Assembly (NCBI RefSeq): GCF_026151205.1
Contig: NC_087076.1
Location: forward strand, 11,074,902 to 11,138,901
Direction of reading: 5' to 3'
Length of the DNA stretch: 64,000 bases
From: Bolinopsis microptera
Lineage: Eukaryota; Ctenophora; Tentaculata; Lobata; Bolinopsidae
The number at the start of each line of letters is the position of its first letter. Within the stretch, counting starts at the first letter, position 1. Below, piece by piece: positions 57,373 through 64,000 of this stretch. The position numbers and the translations under genes were made by a program. Below the pieces are notes generated by a model. That model was not told the origin of the DNA and did not search any database. It worked only from the letters and a program-made list of their open reading frames with translations.

Positions 57373-58666
57373 TATTTCATCTCTTTTTGATAAGTTTTCT
57401 TATTTAGACTTTCTGTATTTAGATAGAAATTTAAGTTAAGGGGTTGTGGGACGTGGGTCCTATGCATATGGTTGTAAATGAAATTAACTTGTAGAAGTTT
57501 TTGAAGAAGGAGAGTGAGACCTAGGTCTCAGATCCGTTTAAACACCAGGGCTATTCTATTGCCTGTGCAATGGACCACAACAGACTCCATCAGAACGAAA
57601 TCGTTTAATAATGTAAACAAATCTCTTTGGCTTAATATGGAATAGTAAAGCTTCAGATTAAACAATACATCATTCAGCTTGTAGCGAAGAACAAAGAAAA
57701 CTGAAGCCAACAACAATCATACTTAATAATTATTAATGCAACACTGGATTCGTTAGTTCGTCTAAAATTTTTATTTTGGTCAGCGGGTTAACTCACCGTG
57801 GATTTGCCCATATATACAATAAATTAGTTAGTTCGTCTATGACTTAAGGGTATTTTTAGCTTCCATACAACTCGACTGAAGTTTATCATAGCGAAACAGG
57901 CGATAACAAATTAAGTTTAAGTGGCACAAGCAGATGAAGAACAGATTCAGCCTTTCATTATTAAGTACAGTGAAATCAAATCAATGGGTTGTAGCAATTC
58001 TTTGGTAGACGATCTTTTAACAAACTTTCTGATTGATACATCTCTTAGTGCTATGACAGTAACCAACTTGAAACAAATAAATCTTCAGCAACTTGACATA
58101 AAACACATTTTTAAAAGTTTAACTTTGTTTACCTTTTTTCCTTTAACTTTGTCACACAAATATCGACATGTATTGTACTATAATTAACTGCTTAAGTCTA
58201 TAGTGCACCTCAATCTTTAGTTAAGGGCAATCAATCATTATATTTGTCCCGTGAAAAAGTCTTCAGTTATGATTTAGAAAATTTGAATTGAACATTGCAA
58301 CAAACCACATATAAATTTGACAACGATTGAATGTTGAAGGTCTCTGGAAGCCACAAGTAGACAAACTACTCGAAGTGAAAATTTCTTCTGATTCTGCGTA
58401 ATTTTCAGGCATTATATAGGGTTCTGTAAACAATTATTTACTTCATTTATTGATCCTTAGTATCATCAAAAAGTTTTCGGTCCATAAAAGAGCTGTTCAA
58501 AGTTCATTACATAAAAACATGATGTGAGAGTGCGTGCGTGCTAAATCACATTGAAATGACGATGCACGCGGCACGTCGAAGCGGCAACGTCCTTCAAAGT
58601 GAAAAATAATTGATCATAATTTTTATTTTTTATTTTCTTTCAAACTTCATGAATCGAGATAAATTA
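57373..58666. other. ENSA upstream region
   Basis: Presumed ENSA promoter side. A plus-strand frame at 57921-58187 (LVDDLLTNFLIDTSLSAM) looks mildly coding but has no family, start context or splice partner. Otherwise no gene. Confidence 0.4.
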
Positions 58667-58720
58667 GTTTGCAATGTATTCAGAGTTAATATATATATTA
58701 ACTCTGAATACATTGCAAAC
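58667..58720. repeat. Perfect 54-bp palindrome
   Basis: GTTTGCAATGTATTCAGAGT followed by an AT centre and its exact reverse complement, without mismatch. Part of the same motif (TGAATACATTGCAAA) recurs at about 60058-60072, so it belongs to a local repeat family. Confidence 0.9.
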
Positions 58721-59420
58721 TGGATATATCAATTTATACAGACCACTTGGTATACTTTTGAAAGAGAATAACAAGCTTTTAAAAAGTTTCTGTCGAAGTG
58801 CCTCAAAAATGATATAATACGATTCCCCGTCCAATTTTGGTCGTGGAACTCCAACTAAGTGCTCAATCAACAAAATTATGAACATATTCCATACGTATCA
58901 AATTGGATGTGCTTTTGGCGGAGATATAACCCGCGCCAAACATAAATCAAATATTTATACTTGTTGCTAAGTGCAACGAAATTAAAAACTTATTGATTGA
59001 TACAATTACAAATATTTCAATAGTACTGATTATACAACATACAACTCATGCGCGCACAATTTTACTTAAAGGGTGATGCTTGTAAAATATTTTGCATTTG
59101 TTCCGCGTCGACGAGTCCAATTCGGCGCGCATCATGTTAGGTTATAAACTTACAAAAGAGCGCTTGTAGTAATAAACTGGTTGAGCAATAAACATATGAT
59201 AAGAGGAGTGAGCTGAAAAGAAGACTAGATTTCGATTCTATTCTAATTTATTGATTATCGTATTTATTGAAATAAACATATAATATCCATAACTCCAGGA
59301 GTGATGACAGGATATAAAAATAAACATATGATAATCATAAACTATAATTATGATTCAAGTAAAATTAAATAATAAGAGAGCTTTTTAATCGGATAATTTG
59401 TAATATGTAATAGTTTCCCA

Positions 59421-59937
59421 TTTGTATCACGTTGTGACCCCACGGTCGTGACCCCCACGGTAGATCGGCGAAATGCACCACTGTGCCTCACCGAGCTGCG
59501 AAGGATTGACATCGTGAATCAACGATCGACGACGAAGAATACTAGTTTGCGCGGCGCGTCGAAGCGGCGAAGTCCTCCAAGTTATATCTCCGCCAAAAGC
59601 ACAACCAATTTGATGCGTATGAAATGTGTTTATAACTTCCTTGGTTGTGCACTAAGTTGACGTTCTTCGTCCAAAATTGAACGGGGAATCGTTTAAGATC
59701 AGTGATCACGTTTTTACCTAACCATATGCTTTCGCGCCACTTCGGACGCGCTTGTTTCACAAGAGGTGGGCGCGCACTACTACAAGCGCAAGGGCTCTGG
59801 ATAGAGCAAATCACGTTCGAGACACCTCGATAAAAGTTGTCATACGTTGTATGACCCGCCGCGCACGAGTGCGCGGCTCCCCTGTATCGTAGAAACTCTA
59901 CAGTGAAACGACGATGGGGGTCACGATGTGATACAAA
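59421..59937. mobile_element. Possible MITE with TTTGTATCAC termini
   Basis: Inverted ends TTTGTATCACGTTGTGACCC and TTTGTATCACATCGTGACCC, 517 bp apart. No clear target duplication, no recognisable transposase. A 212-codon minus-strand ORF (59542-60180) crosses its boundary and shows no domain. Confidence 0.5.
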
Positions 59938-60470
59938 ATAAAAGCTGCTCATGCTATTGTGCTTTTTATGGAGAAATACGTCAGTAGCGTTTTTGTGCTT
60001 GTTATTCTCTTTCAAAAGTATTCCAAATAATTTGTATAAGTGTTTTATATATTGACTCTGAATACATTGCAAAATAATTTTCCTCAGTTCATGAAGTTTG
60101 AAAGAAGTTACAGCAATGCGCGCAATTTGGGGAGTGTGCTTTTGGCGATGACTTTTGTTAATGATCTGGCCCGGCGCCATAACATTTCGAGAAGAAAGTG
60201 GCGCGCGCTACTTCGAAGAAATTTAGACGAGTAACATCCGTCAACTTTTGGCGGAGATATAAACTGCGCCTTTGTGTTAATTGTTATGTTTTATATATTT
60301 ACCACAATTCAATATTGTCGATTGTTATGAATAGAATGAATTATCCATTCTTTCAATAATACATTTTTATTTTCATTTATACAGTACACTGAAGGTTCCA
60401 GGTTGCACCATATCTCGCCATGTAAAGAAAAACGGGGGTGTCGTACACGGTACAAACCAGATATCTCAAA

Positions 60471-60845
60471 TGTCAATTCATAAGGGGTCGTTTACATATA
60501 ATATAACGTAATTACTGTTGCTGTGGGATACAGAAGGAATTGCCTTCGTTTTGAAATCTTAAGAACAACAGTGATTTCTCTTCTGGGAGACAGAGGTGCG
60601 AGAAAGAGCTTTGTCAATATAGATAGTCTAGATCTAAACTTGGAGCCACAAGGCCAAGGGTGATTTTCATTTTATATTGATTTTCTTTTCTTTTATATTA
60701 TTTTATATAGGGTCATTGTGATATTATGTGTATATTGTTTGAATACTTTTTATATAAACGGTCAATTACTGTTGCTTTCTAAAGTTGTTGAAAATTGGCC
60801 AAAAATTGACTACGTAACATGTGAACGACCCCTTGTAAATTGACA
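60471..60845. mobile_element. MITE with AAGGGGTCGTT inverted termini
   Basis: The left end TGTCAATTCATAAGGGGTCG and the right end (complement) TGTCAATTTACAAGGGGTCG pair, followed by TTYACATRTWA and ACGTA on each side. About 375 bp with no ORF. The superfamily is not assigned because the target duplication is hidden by the inverted flank. Confidence 0.6.
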
Positions 60846-61130
60846 AGCTGAACTGCTCAAAAGTACCAATTCAATTTGAAGGCTGTTACACTTCAAGTCA
60901 TGACAGCAAGGTATTTCTTTGTGCCGGTAGGTGTGTCCTGATAAACCCTAAAACAGTATAATAGAGCTTAGGGTTTCGTTACACTCGTTATCAGCATTCA
61001 GATGGTTGTCGGTCTATCTGCTGCCTTGCTTCATTGTTATTACATTATGAAGGTTTACAATTTAGTGCTATTGATCATACTATATTTTTTTGGAAATCTC
61101 TTATTTCTTAACTTGAAAGCTACCTCTCAG

Positions 61131-61440
61131 CAGTGGCGTAACGTTGCCTGTTGGCGCCCCCCCCCCCCCCCCCCCCCCCCCCACTTGCCGAAAAGGCGCC
61201 CCCCTGTTGGCGCCCCTCCCCTTTTAGTGCCCCTCCCTAAAATTGAACAAATTAGGTGATGTTAGAGGATACGCCGGTAAAATCTCTAAAAAAGTGTATA
61301 TCTAGAGCAAAACGCACGGTTTTGCTAGTACTTTAGTTAAGTTTTCAAAATTGTCCCACATTCAAACGATGATTTGGCGCCCCCCTAAGACGGCGCCCCC
61401 CTGCACAGCGGGGTCAGCGGGGCCCTTCGTTACGCCACTG
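61131..61440. mobile_element. hAT-type MITE with 8-bp target duplication
   Basis: The 13-bp terminal repeats CAGTGGCGTAACG are perfect, with CCTCTCAG duplicated exactly at 61123-61130 and 61441-61448. An 8-bp duplication is the hAT signature. 310 bp, with a C homopolymer and several GGCGCCCCCC blocks inside and no ORF. It lies about 150 bp upstream of the NAPRT start codon, in the promoter or a 5' UTR intron. Confidence 0.88.
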
Positions 61441-61591
61441 CCTCTCAGAAGTGGCTGGAAGGGTGTTTGTGCCCCTGTAATTTTGATCCTTTCGACACCC
61501 TTAGAATGGCTTAGAAACAATTAAATGCTTATTTTATAGCCTTTTTAATATTTATAACAATGATAATTATGATACATTTCAGCAACAAGTC

Positions 61592-63399
61592 ATGGAACCT
61601 AGCAATCCTCTGGTACAGGCTATTTTGACTGATTTTTATCAAATCACAATGGCCTATGCTTATTGGAAATGCAACAAACACAATGATGTTGCTTGCTTTG
61701 ACTTGTTCTTTAGAAAGAACCCATTTCGTGGTGAATTTACAATCTTTTGTGGGCTTGAAGAGTGTATCCGTCATATTCTCAATGTGGGCTTCTCTCAATC
61801 TGATATTGATTATCTCAAGACTGTACTGCCATCAGATGTTCATGAGGGGTTTATTGAATATCTTTTAGATCTTGATGGAAGTGATATCACTTTACATGCT
61901 ATCCCTGAAGGTTCAATTGTCTTTCCCAGAGAGCCTTTAATCACTGTAGAAGGTCCTTTGGCTAAACTACAAATCATTGAGACAACTCTGCTAAATCTTG
62001 TTAATTTTGCTAGCCTGGTTGCCACAAATGCAGCCAGATTTAGATTGGTAGCTGGTGAGGATGTGCGTCTTCTAGAATTTGGACTGCGTAGAGCTCAGGG
62101 TCCTGATGGAGGAGTTTCAGCATCACGCTACTGTTACATTGGTGGTTTTGATGCAACAAGCAACATTCTAGCTGGAAAAATGTATGACATACCATGTAAA
62201 GGAACAAATGCACACTCCTTTATAACATCATTCAACAAGCTCACAGATTTAGACAACATTGACAAAACCATAAATGGCTGCCAGTGTAAAATGGTGGACT
62301 TTATTGAAATATGTCTGAGTTTCAAAGATGCAGTTTGCAATTTGCTGAAAGTTAACGCGGATGAAACTATCGAAGGGGAACTGACTTCGTTCATTTCATA
62401 TGCTTTCACATTTCCAAAGTCTTTTCTAGTTCTTGTTGATTCATACGATGTCTTCAATTCAGGAGTCCCAAACTTTATCATCATAGCATTAGCACTTCAT
62501 AAACTGAACTTTAAAGCAATTGGTGTACGTATTGACAGTGGAGATCTTGCTTATCAGTCTATTGAAATAAGGAAGGCTTTCAAACTGGCAGCTGAGCATT
62601 TTGGCATAGATTACCTCGCCGATTTGACCATCACTGGGAGCAATGACATTTGTGAAGAAACCATTGCATCACTAAACCAACAGGGCCACTCCCTTAATGC
62701 TTTTGGCGTGGGGACTCATCTTGTAACCTGCAAAAGTCAGCCTGCTCTGGGGTGTGTTTATAAGCTAGTGAGAGTTAATGGGCTCAACAGAATCAAGCTT
62801 AGTGAAGATCCAATAAAGACTACCATGCCTGGCAAAAAAGTGAGTATTTTTCATTTCTTCCTTATTTTATTACATTGCTGTAATTACCTTGCCAATGGAC
62901 AAAATTAACACAAGTTTATTAATATTAACACATTCATATTTCTGAATTAAAATGTTTGTACTACATATTTTTGTAAGCTTATTTAAACTTTGGCTGATGT
63001 ATGTAATTGATGACGAGAATCCCATTTTTCCAGGTACTTTACCGACTCTATGGGAAAGAGGGACATCCCCTTGCTGACATTATTCAAGAAGATGGAGAAC
63101 CAGAACCAAAAGGACGTGTCCTCTGTAGACATCCTAATCTTGAGCTGAAACGTGTGTACATCAACCCATCATCTTACAAGTGTCTGCAGAAAACTTGGGT
63201 CAAGAATGGCAAAGTATTGGAGCCTCTTCCCTCAATCCATGATATAAAGAAGTTTTGTGGAGACGAAATAAAAATGATGAGGCCTGATCACGTGAGACTT
63301 CTTAACCCAACACCTTACAAAGTCTCTATCAGTGAATCAATGTACGAAATGATGCACAGGATGATCCTTGAACACACACCTATCAGGGAGATGCAGTAG
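61592..63399 (+). CDS. NAPRT: Nicotinate phosphoribosyltransferase
   Basis: Two coding exons, 61592-62839 and 63034-63399 (donor AAA|GTGAGT, acceptor TTCCAG, phase 0), give 537 residues against 538 in human. The enzyme makes nicotinate mononucleotide from nicotinate and PRPP with ATP, the first step of the Preiss-Handler NAD pathway in the cytosol. Recognisable family segments: NPLVQAILTDFYQITMAYAYWK, FRGEFTIFCGLEE, VRLLEFGLRRAQGPDGG (the conserved catalytic/PRPP region), FPKSFLVLVDSYD, IGVRIDSGDLAYQS, ITGSNDICEETI, and FGVGTHLVT. The start ATG follows a good acceptor (ATTTCAG) by 9 bp, so a 5' UTR intron is likely. An AATAAA lies at 63511-63516, about 110 bp after the stop. Confidence 0.96.
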
Positions 63400-64000
63400 T
63401 CGAACAAACATTAATGACAATATATCTTTAGATAGAAACTAGTAGATATGACAAGCTGAACTTAGATTTTTATACAGTTATAGTATGTCCAATTTATCTG
63501 ATTTGCGTATAATAAAAAATTTTATTATTTGCCTTTTAGTATATATATAAGTTCAATGTTTCTACATTAAGTGTAAATTCATAGTTTCTACGTTGATATT
63601 TTTACCCATTCCTTTCGCATTGTCTTCTATTGATAGAACCTTTTTACCTTTGTTTTTTGATAATACTGATTGAGATAATTTAATAATTGGCTTTTAATTC
63701 ACCTGATCGCACATCATCCTATTGGATTTTTATGAAAACTATAAAATTGTTTAACTTTCTATGAAATTATTCGTTCAATCCTTTTATCTAAACTCATTTT
63801 AAAATATACCGTTGAATTTTTACCACATTAAACTAATGAATTGAGGTGAAAATTTCGCCCTCATCATAAGCTCATAAGCTATCAATTCATAGACACATGT
63901 TTTGTAACCTACATGATATGATATGTTGTATGATTGAGATAATTGTGATGATGCTTATGAAATTTCCTAGATTACACAACATTTTTTACTAAATACAGAT
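63400..64000. other. NAPRT 3' UTR and downstream flank
   Basis: Holds the likely polyadenylation signal AATAAA at 63511-63516. The rest is AT-rich without coding signal. Confidence 0.5.

Noticed and set aside
57921-58187. 88-codon plus-strand ORF upstream of ENSA
   Set aside because: Start is GTG with no Kozak-like context, and no homology recognised; may be a decayed exon.
59542-60180. 212-codon minus-strand ORF
   Set aside because: Crosses the boundary of a MITE-like element, consists partly of repeated segments and shows no domain.
1-64000. tRNA or rRNA genes
   Set aside because: I looked for B-box-like GGTTCRANNCC with paired arms and found no convincing cloverleaf; a covariance-model scan would be needed to exclude them.

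Overview
This is nuclear DNA of a multicellular animal. It is AT-rich, with spliced genes using GT..AG introns and proteins that align along their length with animal families: FAM81, POLR3B, PRPSAP, ENSA/ARPP19, NAPRT and a class A GPCR. There is no sign of bacterial operons. The mixture of a GIY-YIG Penelope element, hAT-like and Harbinger-like MITEs and fold-back elements fits an invertebrate, possibly a cnidarian or another early-branching lineage. The window alone does not settle the species.

Layout. The 3' end of an RGG-box protein gene is at 2-845 (+). A FAM81 coiled-coil gene (-) runs from 2199 to at least 29075, probably to 30462. Its ~20 kb intron (8724-28692) holds a single-exon GPCR on the opposite strand (27058-28398), a 2.9 kb G-capped element with its own long ORF (13105-16048), two LINE-type ORF1 units (24.1-26.4 kb) and much sequence without recognisable genes. 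POLR3B, the second-largest RNA polymerase III subunit (-), spans 32954-51944 in 15 coding exons that I could join phase by phase. Its introns hold a carbohydrate sulfotransferase (37399-38544, +), a Penelope-like retroelement (42861-45224), a PPP6C-like intronless phosphatase with an in-frame TGA (47972-48883, +), a TTAA fold-back element pressed against a splice site (33945-34672), a second G-capped element (38858-40794) and a large fold-back element (46735-47694). Downstream lie PRPSAP (52806-54462, -), ENSA/ARPP19 (56373-57372, -) and NAPRT (61592-63399, +).

How the genes relate. They are mostly housekeeping genes from separate pathways: Pol III transcription, PRPP synthetase regulation, PP2A-B55 inhibition and NAD salvage. 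PRPSAP (a PRPP synthetase partner) and NAPRT (a PRPP consumer) touch the same metabolite. I see no operon-like logic; the notable organisation is gene-in-intron nesting plus heavy transposon load.

Most unusual signal. Two unrelated-looking elements (13105-16048 and 38858-40794) share one architecture: a homopolymer G cap, a 6-bp target duplication, and a near-terminal palindrome whose central segment sits in direct orientation at the two ends although the outer sequence is inverted. That resembles the flip/flop state of hairpin telomeres. Neither carries a recognisable transposase.
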